Part shown: positions 44,130 to 53,442 of the stretch, in pieces
Position numbering within the stretch: position 1 is the first letter of the stretch
How the letters are laid out: each line of letters starts with the position of its first letter
NCBI GenBank assembly: GCA_013821455.1
Contig: JACDGS010000014.1
Location: forward strand, 24,511-88,510
Direction of reading: 5' to 3'
Source: Chthoniobacterales bacterium
GTDB taxonomy: Bacteria > Verrucomicrobiota > Verrucomicrobiia > Chthoniobacterales > UBA10450
Length of the DNA stretch: 64,000 bases
Made by a program: the position numbers and the translations under genes
Notes under the pieces: model-generated
Told to the model about the DNA's origin: nothing
The model's input: only the letters and a program-made list of their open reading frames with translations
Database searches by the model: none

Positions 44130-45350
44130 ATGGACCTTATCGCTACTCTTCAGATCGCTCTGCGAGTCCTTCTCCGCAACAAGGCGCGATCCATCCTGAC
44201 CATGCTCGGGATTATCATCGGAGTAGGTGCAGTCATAGCTATGATTGGCATCGGCCAGGGCGCCGATCAAACCGTGCAGAAGCAGATCGCTACTCTCGGG
44301 TCAAACATGATCTTTATCAGCTCGGGCTCGCGCCGCGTCGGCGGCTTGAGCGTCGGCTACGGCGGCACGAAATCGCTGGTCGAGAGTGATGTCGAGGCGA
44401 TCGCCCGTGAGTGTCCGGCGGTGGTCGCGGCGGCGCCTGGCACGCAGACTTCTGCGCAGATTGTCTATGAAGGCGATAACTGGGGAACGAGAATCGTCGG
44501 CACTACCCCCGAGTATTTCGATATCCGGACGTGGGACTTTCAAAGTGGAAGCAGTTTTACCCATGACGATGTGACTACCGCGGCGAACGTAGCGGTCATT
44601 GGCGAGACCGTCCGCAAGAACCTCTTTGCTTCGGTCAACCCAATCGGGAAGAAGATGCGCATCGGCAGCCTTCCTTTTGTCGTGGTCGGAGTCCTGGTGG
44701 CGAAGGGTCAGTCTGCCGCACTCAGTGAGGACCAGGACGATACCATCATCGCGCCCCTCACGACGGTGCAGAAGAAGATAACTGGTCAGCCCTGGCTCCG
44801 TTTCGCCATGGTCTCGGCGAGCTCGCGCGCTAATAGCTACGTGGCACAACAACAGATAGAGGCTTTGCTTCGCGATCGACATAGGATTCGCGCCGGAGAG
44901 CCGGCAGACTTTGTGGTCCGTAACCTGGCCGACATTGCCGACGTCGCTTCGGAAGCGAGCCAGGTTATGACTGTCCTGCTCGGTTCCATCGGCGGAGTCT
45001 CACTCTTTGTCGGTGGTCTTGGGATTATGAATATCATGCTCGTGTCTGTAACTGAACGGACGCGAGAGATAGGGATTCGGATTGCTATCGGTGCCACGGA
45101 AGGCGACGTGAAGCGCCAGTTCTTGATCGAAGCCGTAGTTATCAGCCTCTTCGGTGGCGTGATCGGCATCCTTCTTGGGATAGGTGCTTCCTTTGTTATT
45201 TCGTCCACGGCGGGTTGGCCTATCGCTATCTCGACCGTGGCTATTCTAGTGGCGGCTTTGGTTTCAATCGCCATCGGTATCTTCTTCGGCTTTTACCCGG
45301 CGCAGAAGGCCGCGCGCCTCGATCCGATCGAAGCTCTCCGCTATGAATAA
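44130..45350 (+). CDS. MacB/FtsX-type ABC permease 1
   Basis: 406 aa: helix 1 after [29 protein letters not shown], a large periplasmic MacB core domain (about residues 45-280), then three helices near the C-terminus with [27 protein letters not shown], the FtsX signature, ending [13 protein letters not shown]. Seven bp after the ATPase gene. Works with the adaptor to move substrates such as peptides, siderophores or macrolides; the substrate is unknown. Confidence 0.92.
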   Translation: MDLIATLQIALRVLLRNKARSILTMLGIIIGVGAVIAMIGIGQGADQTVQKQIATLGSNMIFISSGSRRVGGLSVGYGGTKSLVESDVEAIARECPAVVAAAPGTQTSAQIVYEGDNWGTRIVGTTPEYFDIRTWDFQSGSSFTHDDVTTAANVAVIGETVRKNLFASVNPIGKKMRIGSLPFVVVGVLVAKGQSAALSEDQDDTIIAPLTTVQKKITGQPWLRFAMVSASSRANSYVAQQQIEALLRDRHRIRAGEPADFVVRNLADIADVASEASQVMTVLLGSIGGVSLFVGGLGIMNIMLVSVTERTREIGIRIAIGATEGDVKRQFLIEAVVISLFGGVIGILLGIGASFVISSTAGWPIAISTVAILVAALVSIAIGIFFGFYPAQKAARLDPIEALRYE

Positions 45351-45376
45351 GTGAGACCTTTCGCCTAACGAGCATA

Positions 45377-46594
45377 ATGTTTTTTAGCACCATTTTTCAG
45401 GAAGCCTTAAAGGCCCTGCTCCGCAATAAGGTTCGCACTGTGCTTACCATGCTGGGTATTGTCGCCGGTGTTGGCTCCTTTATCTGCGTGGTAGGAGTGG
45501 GAGAGGCGGGATCGAAACAGGTCGAAGAACAGTTACATAACGTAGGCGATAATCTTATCTGGCTTGAAGCCGGAGGCCGTGCCCGCAATGGGGTGCGAAT
45601 CGGCGTCGCGGATAGCCAGAGTCTTACCATGGGGGATTGCCGCGCGGTCCTCGATGAGGTCCCGGGAATCAAGAATGCTTCGCCTAATGTTGATGGGCAC
45701 ATTCAAGTCGTTTATGCCGGCGAAAACTGGGGCACGCAATTCCGCGGAGTAAGTCCGGAGTACTTCGACATTCGCAAATGGCGGATCGCACAGGGCGCCG
45801 CCTTTATCGATGACGACGTCGAGCATGCCGCCACCGTTTGTGTCATTGGCCAGACGATCGCTTCCAATCTCTTCGGGCCGACTAATCCAGTAGGCCAAAC
45901 CATCCGCGTGCAGGGCGTCCCTTTTAAAGTGCTGGGAGTCATGCAAGGAAGAGGCTTCTCGACCACGGGACAGGATCAGGACGACTTTATGGTCATGCCA
46001 GTCACGACCGCGCAAAAACGCATTAGTGGCCAGGATTGGCTCGATGACATTTACTACTCCGCCGCGAGCCGGGATGACATTCCGGAAGCAAAGAAACGCA
46101 TCATAGCTCTCCTGCGCGAGCGGCACCATCTGCGGGCGGGTCAGGATGATGACTTTAACATCCGCACGCCGGAGGAAGTGATCCGCGCCCAGCTCTCCGC
46201 GGCCCACGTCTTTACCCTCCTGCTCGGCAGCGCAGCCTCCCTGTCGCTCCTGGTCGGCGGTATCGGCATCATGAACATCATGCTCGTCTCAGTAACGGAG
46301 CGGACTCGGGAAATCGGCATACGCCTGGCCGTCGGAGCGACCGAAGGAGATATCCAATTGCAGTTTCTGAGTGAAGCGATCGTCATGAGTCTGATCGGAG
46401 GAGTCATGGGCGTCGTGGCCGGCCTCATCGGCTCCGTCCTGGCGCGGCACCTATTGCATTGGCAATTGCAGCTCTCGCAAAATGTCATGCTGATCGCTGC
46501 GCTTTTCTCCGGCGCAGTAGGAGTCTTCTTCGGCTATTATCCCGCCCGAAAAGCGTCGCAACTTGACCCGATCGAAGGTCTGCGTTTCGAGTAA
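45377..46594 (+). CDS. MacB/FtsX-type ABC permease 2
   Basis: 405 aa, paralogous to the previous gene ([60 protein letters not shown]). Two different permeases beside one ATPase suggest a heterodimeric transporter. The short gap before it (45351-45376) holds a GCCTAACGAGC motif copy, but the genes of this operon themselves are nearly free of the motif. Confidence 0.9.
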   Translation: MFFSTIFQEALKALLRNKVRTVLTMLGIVAGVGSFICVVGVGEAGSKQVEEQLHNVGDNLIWLEAGGRARNGVRIGVADSQSLTMGDCRAVLDEVPGIKNASPNVDGHIQVVYAGENWGTQFRGVSPEYFDIRKWRIAQGAAFIDDDVEHAATVCVIGQTIASNLFGPTNPVGQTIRVQGVPFKVLGVMQGRGFSTTGQDQDDFMVMPVTTAQKRISGQDWLDDIYYSAASRDDIPEAKKRIIALLRERHHLRAGQDDDFNIRTPEEVIRAQLSAAHVFTLLLGSAASLSLLVGGIGIMNIMLVSVTERTREIGIRLAVGATEGDIQLQFLSEAIVMSLIGGVMGVVAGLIGSVLARHLLHWQLQLSQNVMLIAALFSGAVGVFFGYYPARKASQLDPIEGLRFE

Positions 46595-46596
46595 CT

Positions 46597-47973
46597 CTAA
46601 CGATCGATACGGAATATCGCGGCGGTCCCGGGCGTAAGAGTTATCGCAGGCAGCGTCGTCCCATCGAACGCCGGATAGGCTGCGAAGCTACCATCATAGT
46701 TATACTTGTAAGCTTTGCTGCCCGCAATCTCCAAGGCCACACTCACCGTGGGTGTAGAGGTCTTATCGTAAACGAAAAGTATCTGAGTTCCATCCGGGCG
46801 TTTGAATAAGTGACTATAGAGCTCGCCAGCTTGACCTGAGATAACACTTACCTGCGCCTGCTGGTCGGCGATCGTGAGCTTGCCGTGATTAAGCAATCCC
46901 ATCAACATCTGCACGGTGGAGAAGGCGAGCTTCTTCGTCCGGTCGCTCCGCACGAGACCGAGGTGATACTCCGCGTCCTGGCCTAGCACAGGATCAGTGA
47001 TAGGAACGTCGCGGATTTCGAAGAATCCCAGTCCTTGTATGTTAGGATCGGCGAGAAAGGTACTCACCGCCCGGACATACCAATCCGCCTGTTGATGTTT
47101 CGTAATGCCGGCGGTGGTGGCATAGCCCATCTCATTAATCCAAATCGGTTTGTGTCCGCCGGCCTTGTTATTGAGCGGGACGAAGTAATCGTGATATTGC
47201 ACGTCGAGGTATTGCTCCACGGTCGGATCTTCAAAGGTCTCCGGGTAGGCATGGAAAGGAGTGATGTCGTAAGACTTGGCCAGGCCGTAATCGACCAAGG
47301 CAGAGAGCCAGTCGAAATCCGGAAAGACCATGCCGCCGAGGATGACTTGCGCATCGGGGTTAGCGGCCCGGATGGCGAGCGCGGCCTGAGCGAGAGTCTT
47401 ACGATAGGTAAAGCGGGAACCTTCCCACCAGAAAGAGTCGTTCTCTTCATTGTAGATCTCGTAGGAGAGAACGTTAGGATAGGGTCGCAAGGCCGCCGCT
47501 AGGTGATAGACGAAGTTATACCACTCAGGTAAAGCCTCCGGCGGATCGTTCCAATAAACGCCGTCGGTCCCACGCCGTCCTGCCCAAGGCGCGGTGTAGC
47601 CGATATAAGGCCGAAGCTTAATGCCATACTGATTAGCGAGAGCGACAAACTGTTTCAGCCAGGTGAAATCGTAAACTCCTCGGGTCGGCTCGTAATCGTC
47701 CCAGCCAAAGCTGCAACGCATGGTGTCGATGCCTAACTCATTCATGAGTTGAAAGTCGAGCGCGACCTCATTCAGGTCCTGACCCTTATTGTAGTCGTCC
47801 AACATCTCGAATGAGACTGGCTTGGTCGTAATCGCCGCTACGTTGCCGGCCGGCGACGCGCCCTCCGCGGAAGCCGCCAGCGCTACACCGGCCGTGATGC
47901 TGATCACACCGGCCAGGAAAGTCGAAAATCCTGCGCTGGCCTTGCGCGGCATCTGCAAAAATTTTCTCTTCAT
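46597..47973 (-). CDS. Secreted glycoside hydrolase, clan GH-A
   Basis: 458 aa with a basic signal peptide (FSTFLAGVISITAGVALAA). A TIM barrel with MNELGIDTMRCSFGWDDYEP, the acid/base site YEIYNEEND (Asn-Glu) and the nucleophile in WINEMGY, both as in clan A enzymes such as GH5/GH39/GH42-like glycosidases. A small beta-sandwich follows (about the last 90 residues). It probably degrades plant or microbial glycans outside the cell; linkage specificity is not evident. It is convergent with the exporter operon, with only two bases between stops. Confidence 0.85.
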   Translation of the reverse strand: MKRKFLQMPRKASAGFSTFLAGVISITAGVALAASAEGASPAGNVAAITTKPVSFEMLDDYNKGQDLNEVALDFQLMNELGIDTMRCSFGWDDYEPTRGVYDFTWLKQFVALANQYGIKLRPYIGYTAPWAGRRGTDGVYWNDPPEALPEWYNFVYHLAAALRPYPNVLSYEIYNEENDSFWWEGSRFTYRKTLAQAALAIRAANPDAQVILGGMVFPDFDWLSALVDYGLAKSYDITPFHAYPETFEDPTVEQYLDVQYHDYFVPLNNKAGGHKPIWINEMGYATTAGITKHQQADWYVRAVSTFLADPNIQGLGFFEIRDVPITDPVLGQDAEYHLGLVRSDRTKKLAFSTVQMLMGLLNHGKLTIADQQAQVSVISGQAGELYSHLFKRPDGTQILFVYDKTSTPTVSVALEIAGSKAYKYNYDGSFAAYPAFDGTTLPAITLTPGTAAIFRIDR

Positions 47974-48402
47974 AGATTAATCTCTTAGCGCTCTGAGCGG
48001 AAAGAGCCTTAGCAAGGTAGATACCGATGTCAATAACGGCGGCCCGGCTGTACGCCGGATTACACCACCCTGGAACGCAACGTCGAGTATGCCGGCTATG
48101 CCAATATATATCCGGTAAACGGCACGGTGATGATAATTCAGACCGGCGATGCCCCACCAACGGCTTGGCGCAAGTGGTCGCGGCGGGCGCATTCCCCGGC
48201 CGCGAGGTTGTGCAAATTCCCGTCCTGACCCTCGATCAGTAGCGGAGGCGGGGTCGGTCTGTGCATGTTGCCATTTTAGAATTACGTTTCATTAACTATA
48301 TCCTTTACTCGTTAGGCATCCCTCAGATGACGGAAAAGCTGAACCTCTGCGCCCCTCCTGTCTTTTACTCGTTAGGCTATCCGATTGTGGTCCGCGGCAG
48401 TC
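47974..48402. other. Intergenic region with two motif copies
   Basis: TCCTTTACTCGTTAGGC (48301-48317) and TCTTTTACTCGTTAGGC (48361-48377) lie 60 bp apart in the same direction, with CGGAAAAGCTGAACCTC between. No gene is convincing in the rest. Confidence 0.6.
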
Positions 48403-49800
48403 TTATTGCGCACGGGGGAGCGAGTAAATGTAGGCCGTGCCGGCGAAGATCTGGTTCTGTTCGAAATACGGCGCGCCTACTACGGCACGTCCCCGATCCA
48501 GAGCCACAGCATGGCCAAAGTCATCGCCAGATTGGTTCGCGCCGTGATTGGTGCGGATGAATTTCGCCTTCTCTGTCCAGCTTGTGCCGTCGAAGCTGAA
48601 AAGATAGGTCCGCGGATTCGATGTGCCCAGAAGATTAACACCGCCGAGCAATGCACGGCTCCCGTCCAGCGCGACAGCGGGACCTTCAAAGGCCACACCA
48701 GCTAGACCAATGCCGCCTTCCGCGGGGGAGAGTTTGGCCGCCAGGTTCCAGGCATTGCCATCGTCTTGAAAAACATAGCCGACAGCGATCGCACTCGTAT
48801 TGCCGATCAGATCGTTGCCGCCGACGAGGGCGGTAGTGCCTTGGAGCGCGATCGAACCGCCGAAGCCGCTGCTGGCGAAGAAATCAGTCGCATCGAGCGT
48901 TGCTTCCAAAGTCCAACTGCTTGCGTCGAAAACAAAAACAAAAGCGCGACCGGTAAAATCCTCACCACTGACTGAGCCGAGCAAGGCGCGATTGCCCGAG
49001 AGGGCGACTGAGACGCCGAGGTTACGGAAGATATAGCCGAAAGTCGTGGTATCGAGCCTTGCCTCTTGGGTCCAAGCCGTGCCGTTGTAAGTGAAGGTGA
49101 AGGCCGCGCCGTTATTAGTGTATTGCTCGCTATCGAAGACGCGCCCGATCAAGACGCGGTCGCCATCCAGCGCGACAGCGTTCCCGAAGAGATCGCCATC
49201 GCCAAAGCTTCCGTCTTTCGGCTGGAGCCTGGCCGTTTGCACCCAAGTGGTCCCATTAAAGTCATAAATGTAGGCGGCCCCTTCCTGTTCATCCGTCCCA
49301 TCTGCCCCGACAACCGCGCGGTTTCCTTGCAGCGCCACCGCGAGGCCGAAGTTATCGTAGAGGCCGGTGCGGTCGGAGGGGGTTAGCTCCGCTTCCAAAT
49401 TTCCAACTCGTGCCATCGAAAACGAAGGTGAAAGCGCTCCCATTTCCATAGAAGAAATAAAAATTGCCCCGCGGCACCCCGACAAGGGCGCGCGACGGCC
49501 CGAGATCGCTACGGAATAGCCGAAATACTCATTAGCACTCTCGACTGATGGAGGGACGAGTGTGTCGCGCGGATAAACTTTTTTCGTCACCGCATCGGCC
49601 AGGGCCTGCGCAGAGAGTTCGCTCGCGCCGGCCTTCCTCGCGGCGGCGACGAGGGTGATCTGGCCTGCGCGCGCACGACTATCCGCGCCTTGCGGGGTGG
49701 AGTTCGCCCGGATAGACGCCGGCAGACGCGCTCCCGGGCTCGAAGTGGCAATGGTGAGGACGAGAATGGCACCGAGGTATGTGGTTACTTTACTGGACAT
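48403..49800 (-). CDS. Secreted FG-GAP repeat protein with compensated frameshift
   Basis: 465 aa with a signal peptide and about seven FG-GAP-type blocks (FGYSVAISG, FGLAVALQGNRAVVGA, FGNAVALDGDRVLIG, LGVSVALSGNRALLG, FGGSIALQGTTALVGG, GPAVALDGSRALLGG, FGHAVALDRGRAVVGA), probably an integrin-like beta-propeller. About 37 residues (49400-49512) look scrambled. Read in the next frame, that stretch restores RALVGVPRGNFYFFYGNG, FTFVFDGTSWK, the expected repeat. So there appear to be two single-base changes that cancel. Confidence 0.78.
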   Translation of the reverse strand: MSSKVTTYLGAILVLTIATSSPGARLPASIRANSTPQGADSRARAGQITLVAAARKAGASELSAQALADAVTKKVYPRDTLVPPSVESANEYFGYSVAISGRRAPLSGCRGAIFISSMEMGALSPSFSMARVGNLEAELTPSDRTGLYDNFGLAVALQGNRAVVGADGTDEQEGAAYIYDFNGTTWVQTARLQPKDGSFGDGDLFGNAVALDGDRVLIGRVFDSEQYTNNGAAFTFTYNGTAWTQEARLDTTTFGYIFRNLGVSVALSGNRALLGSVSGEDFTGRAFVFVFDASSWTLEATLDATDFFASSGFGGSIALQGTTALVGGNDLIGNTSAIAVGYVFQDDGNAWNLAAKLSPAEGGIGLAGVAFEGPAVALDGSRALLGGVNLLGTSNPRTYLFSFDGTSWTEKAKFIRTNHGANQSGDDFGHAVALDRGRAVVGAPYFEQNQIFAGTAYIYSLPRAQ

Positions 49801-50212
49801 GAGATTCCTTTCAGGTTGATGGCTTGCTCGGTTCTATGAGCGGCGAGCGTTGTTTGAGTTTCCTGCGTCACTAGTAACGTCATTGTAGCAACCATGACTG
49901 TGTTCGCCCGGGTCTTAATGTTACGATTGAGCAACAGCGAAAGGGCCATTCCGCTTTCGTACTCCAGGCTAAGAGAGTCCTGCGGGCTGGACCTCTCGTT
50001 ATCGTGCGCGACAGATATGGGTTGAATCTTCTAAGATTTCCGGTTCTCCGAATTAGGGACTCGCGGAACTTCAAAAAGCTCTCGGCAGGATTCCAGAGCT
50101 GGCCCTATTCCACCCCCGCATCCTTTCCTCCCCCGTTTAAGCGGGAAGATTTCCCGACAAAGCGAAAATGACGGATTGACGAGCGAACGTCGCCGCCGGT
50201 AAGACTGGATCA
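49801..50212. other. Divergent intergenic region
   Basis: Promoter region of two divergent genes for secreted propeller proteins. No repeat-family member or gene was recognised. Confidence 0.4.
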
Positions 50213-51148
50213 ATGAATTTTACCAGAACGGCTCTCTCCGTCTTGTCCACTCTGCTCGTTGGGGTCGGCGGGATTTTCGTCCTGCCGGCAACCGCGCGGC
50301 AACTCGATCCTGCCGTCACTGTGCAAAGTTTCTCGGTGGGCCACCAGCCGGCCGGCATGGCCTCGGATGGGGCTGATATCTGGGTAAGTAATAGAACGGA
50401 CAACACCGCCACCAAACTCCGTGCTAGCGATGGCGCTCTCTTAGGTAATTTCAACGTCGGGCTCAATCCCTTCGGTATCGTCTTTGACGGCGCTAACATT
50501 TGGATAGCAAACACCGACTCCAACACCGTAACCAAGTTGCGCGCCAGCGACGGAGCTTTGCTGGCTACCTATTCGGTTGGCAACCAGCCAACAGGCCTCG
50601 CCTTTGATGGAGCTAATATCTGGGTCACGAACTTCGGTTCAGGCAATGTGACCAAGCTTCGCGCGAGTGATGGCGAACCCCAGGGTACCTTTACCGTCGG
50701 GAGCCAGCCTCTCGGCATCATCTACGACGGAGCAAATATGTGGGTCGCCAACAATTCCGCCGGCACCGTAACCAAGTTGCGCGCCGACGACGGAGCCACA
50801 CTCGGCACGTTCCCGGCCGGGTTGAGCCCCTACTTCCTTGTTTTTGACGGCGTCAATATTTGGGTAACAAACCCTTCGGGCTCGACCGTGAGAAAGCTTC
50901 GAGCAAGTGATGGCGCTCTCGCACAGGTCTTACGGATCGACGATACTCCAGTCGGAATCGCTTTTGACGGCACCATCATCTGGGTCACGCTTTACGATGC
51001 TGAACGGGTCGTCAGGCTGCAGGTGAGGAATGGAGACCGGCGGCACTCGCTCACAGTGGAAGCCAATCCGGGTAACGTTCTATTTGATGGCACGAGCATC
51101 TGGGTGGCAAACTTCGGGACCAACACCGTAGATAAGATCAGCCGATAG
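50213..51148 (+). CDS. Secreted YVTN/NHL-type beta-propeller protein
   Basis: 311 aa with a signal peptide (ALSVLSTLLVGVGGIFVLPATA). Seven repeats of about 39 residues of the form GIAFDGANIWVTN..SNTVTKLRASDGALLGTF, a full seven-bladed propeller. Two related blade types occur in other secreted proteins nearby. Probably a binding or scaffold protein; no catalytic residues are evident. Confidence 0.82.
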   Translation: MNFTRTALSVLSTLLVGVGGIFVLPATARQLDPAVTVQSFSVGHQPAGMASDGADIWVSNRTDNTATKLRASDGALLGNFNVGLNPFGIVFDGANIWIANTDSNTVTKLRASDGALLATYSVGNQPTGLAFDGANIWVTNFGSGNVTKLRASDGEPQGTFTVGSQPLGIIYDGANMWVANNSAGTVTKLRADDGATLGTFPAGLSPYFLVFDGVNIWVTNPSGSTVRKLRASDGALAQVLRIDDTPVGIAFDGTIIWVTLYDAERVVRLQVRNGDRRHSLTVEANPGNVLFDGTSIWVANFGTNTVDKISR

Positions 51149-51762
51149 CGGCGAATGCCTGGAATAGGAGAATAGGCGTCGGCTTCAGGGGCAGCGGTCC
51201 TTTACTCGTTAGGCACCACCCAAGTGGCGAGAAGCCGAAAAGCTGAATCTCTTCCCTAACGGGTGCGAATCATCGGCCGGCCTCTTTCCGAGCCAGGAGG
51301 CACGATTATATCTGGCTCTCTTGGCGTGACCTGATACCGAGCACTGCCTGGCGTTCGCGAATTCCTAGTAAGCGAGAAGCTTTCCTTTTGTGAAAGGGCT
51401 TCGATCGGCTGGCGTAATTGCGGCACGTCCGCCTCTTACGCAGCAATGGCCCGGCCCTGTAGCCGCCTCCATTTGGGAAACGAGAGCCGACTTTGAAGGC
51501 CCAGTCGCCCTTTGGGGTGCGTTACTTCCGACTTTTCGACTTCGCACTTTGAAAACCCGGCCGTTTCTTCGAAGCCGTTATGGCTACTTCTACTTTTACT
51601 TTCTGGTTTCTACTCCCTGCTTTCTACTTTCGCATTTCCACTTTCTACTTTCTCCCCAATCCCCTCCTCTTCCCTCCGGGAGAGCGGCCGATGATAGGCG
51701 AGAAGACCTGTAAGAGGGCTTGTTAGGTTTGTGGAGACCGCTCCCGAGGTCTTAGCCAGCTT
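51149..51762. other. Intergenic region
   Basis: It holds TCCTTTACTCGTTAGGC (51198-51214), then AGCCGAAAAGCTGAATCTC as at 48.3 kb, and a pyrimidine-rich tract with repeated TTTCTACTTTC units (51580-51650). No gene recognised; the frames here lack any domain. Confidence 0.5.
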
Positions 51763-53433
51763 TCAACGTTTGCGGCCATCGGTCTTTTGAGGTGAAGGGC
51801 TTTGCGTGGCGCCACAAGTTGGCAAGGTAGGACACACCTTTACGATGCAGCATGGATGGTCCTTCCCCGTGAAGCTAAGGAAGAAGCAGACTTTGGTGCC
51901 CGGTTTCACATTCTTGATCTTCACCGTCAAGGTAGTGGACTGGCCATTATGCAAAACCGGCGAAAGATTGAAGAGCTGTTGGCTAAGAGTGAAGCTACTA
52001 CCCTGGGTAGGCGTGAGTAGGATTTGGGAAGCATCCTTCCCCGAGTTGTTAGTCACACTAAAGGTGTAGCTATAGCCGCCGTTCGGTTCGCAGTGGATGT
52101 CCTTGTCGGTGACTTTCGCGCAGGCAGGTGGAGTTGACGGAGTGTTACAGGCTGGTGGCGGCGTGTTTCCGTAGGTGTAGGGCTCGAGACCCACCTTGAC
52201 GATATCACTCGGGCCGGTTTGGCCGCTCCCACCGTCGTATCTAACGACTCGGCCGCCGTATCTATCAATAGCCCATACGTCGTCATTTTCGTCGATGATA
52301 AGGCCGTGAAGGTCTAACATAACTACCGAAGAGTTGGACCAAATAATGGTGCCGCTGGGTGTCGTTTTCATGACCTCGCCAGTAAAGGACCCCGAAATAA
52401 TGTTACCAGCTTTGTCCACCGCAACAGCGTAGGACGGAAATTGGTGGATGCTGCCTGGAGAATTGCTGAACCTCGCGGTTGGGGGAGCGTCTGGATCGTA
52501 AACAATGTATGTGTGCCCCGACCGGTTAGAAAGGTAAACCTTAACCTTGGGCGGACTGGAGGTGCAATCGTTGAAGACCGCAATGGAATAGTTCGAGTCC
52601 GGGTGTTGATAGATCCCCACGAGCTTACCAGTGCTGGTATCGATCTCTGCTAACGTGTTGGCTTCGTCAACACTCCAGAGATGACCATTTACGTCCACTT
52701 GGCAGCCGTACGGTTGGTGGTAAAAGGGCGTTTGGGTGTCGATTGGTGTGCCGATTGTAAGCCCATTGTTCGGGTTCACCTTCCAATATCGGCCTGAGTA
52801 GAACATTCCAACCCATAAGAAGCCGTTCTTGTCGATCGCCAGTGCGCGCCCTAAGCCCGCCAAATCCTGTCCCGTGCCGATTGACTTAGCCCAAATGATT
52901 GCTTGGTCCGCGGCTTCTCCAGTTTCAATGTCGTTACTGTTGTTACTGTCAACGATGGAGAGCGGCGTGGAGCCCGTCGAAGTAGGATTTCCTCCGCTAA
53001 CTGCGATTTTAAACAAGACCGGGAAGTGTGGCAAATTCACCGATCCTAGATAAGCGACCCTGTTATCATTGCTGAAAAAGCGATCTAGAACATACACATA
53101 GCCGTTATTGCCGGTAGAGTCCCGCGCGATGCGAGAGGGTGCCGGTCCCTGATGCGCTTTGTCCGATCCAGGGTGCGGAATGGGGTAGGTGCAATTGGGG
53201 TAGCCGGGGTAGCCAGAAAAGCAGGTAGAATTGTTGTTACCTGAATTAAACCATGTAGCGTACCGAGCCACTTCCTGTTTCAGCGTGACATCGATTTTGG
53301 AAACGGTGTCGTCGCCCGCATTCGCAACGTAGATGTAGGGACCCGCAGCGGATGCGGACCTAGCCAAGATAGCGGTGAAGATCACGAGTGTGACAGCTAC
53401 GGCTGACATTAGTACTTTGTTCATAGAGATCAT
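51763..53433 (-). CDS. Secreted beta-propeller protein with C-terminal Cys-rich domain
   Basis: 556 aa with a signal peptide (LMSAVAVTLVIFTAILARSASA). The first 430 residues form a propeller (YIYVANAGDDTVSKIDVTL, IDKNGFLWVGMF, VDVNGHLWSVDEANTLAEIDTSTG, VDKAGNIISGSFTGEVMK, IDENDDVWAIDRYGGRVVRYD), like virginiamycin-B-lyase or NHL types. The last 120 hold an Ig-like strand pattern (YSYTFSVTNNSGKDASQILL) and eight Cys. Nine bp after the Cys-repeat protein gene, so probably co-expressed and perhaps physically associated with it. Confidence 0.75.
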   Translation of the reverse strand: MISMNKVLMSAVAVTLVIFTAILARSASAAGPYIYVANAGDDTVSKIDVTLKQEVARYATWFNSGNNNSTCFSGYPGYPNCTYPIPHPGSDKAHQGPAPSRIARDSTGNNGYVYVLDRFFSNDNRVAYLGSVNLPHFPVLFKIAVSGGNPTSTGSTPLSIVDSNNSNDIETGEAADQAIIWAKSIGTGQDLAGLGRALAIDKNGFLWVGMFYSGRYWKVNPNNGLTIGTPIDTQTPFYHQPYGCQVDVNGHLWSVDEANTLAEIDTSTGKLVGIYQHPDSNYSIAVFNDCTSSPPKVKVYLSNRSGHTYIVYDPDAPPTARFSNSPGSIHQFPSYAVAVDKAGNIISGSFTGEVMKTTPSGTIIWSNSSVVMLDLHGLIIDENDDVWAIDRYGGRVVRYDGGSGQTGPSDIVKVGLEPYTYGNTPPPACNTPSTPPACAKVTDKDIHCEPNGGYSYTFSVTNNSGKDASQILLTPTQGSSFTLSQQLFNLSPVLHNGQSTTLTVKIKNVKPGTKVCFFLSFTGKDHPCCIVKVCPTLPTCGATQSPSPQKTDGRKR

Positions 53434-53442
53434 TCTAAAGTG

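Noticed and set aside
51560..51665. Pyrimidine-rich TTTCTACTTTC tract as a microsatellite or triplex element
   Set aside because: The units are irregular and few; nothing links it to a function.
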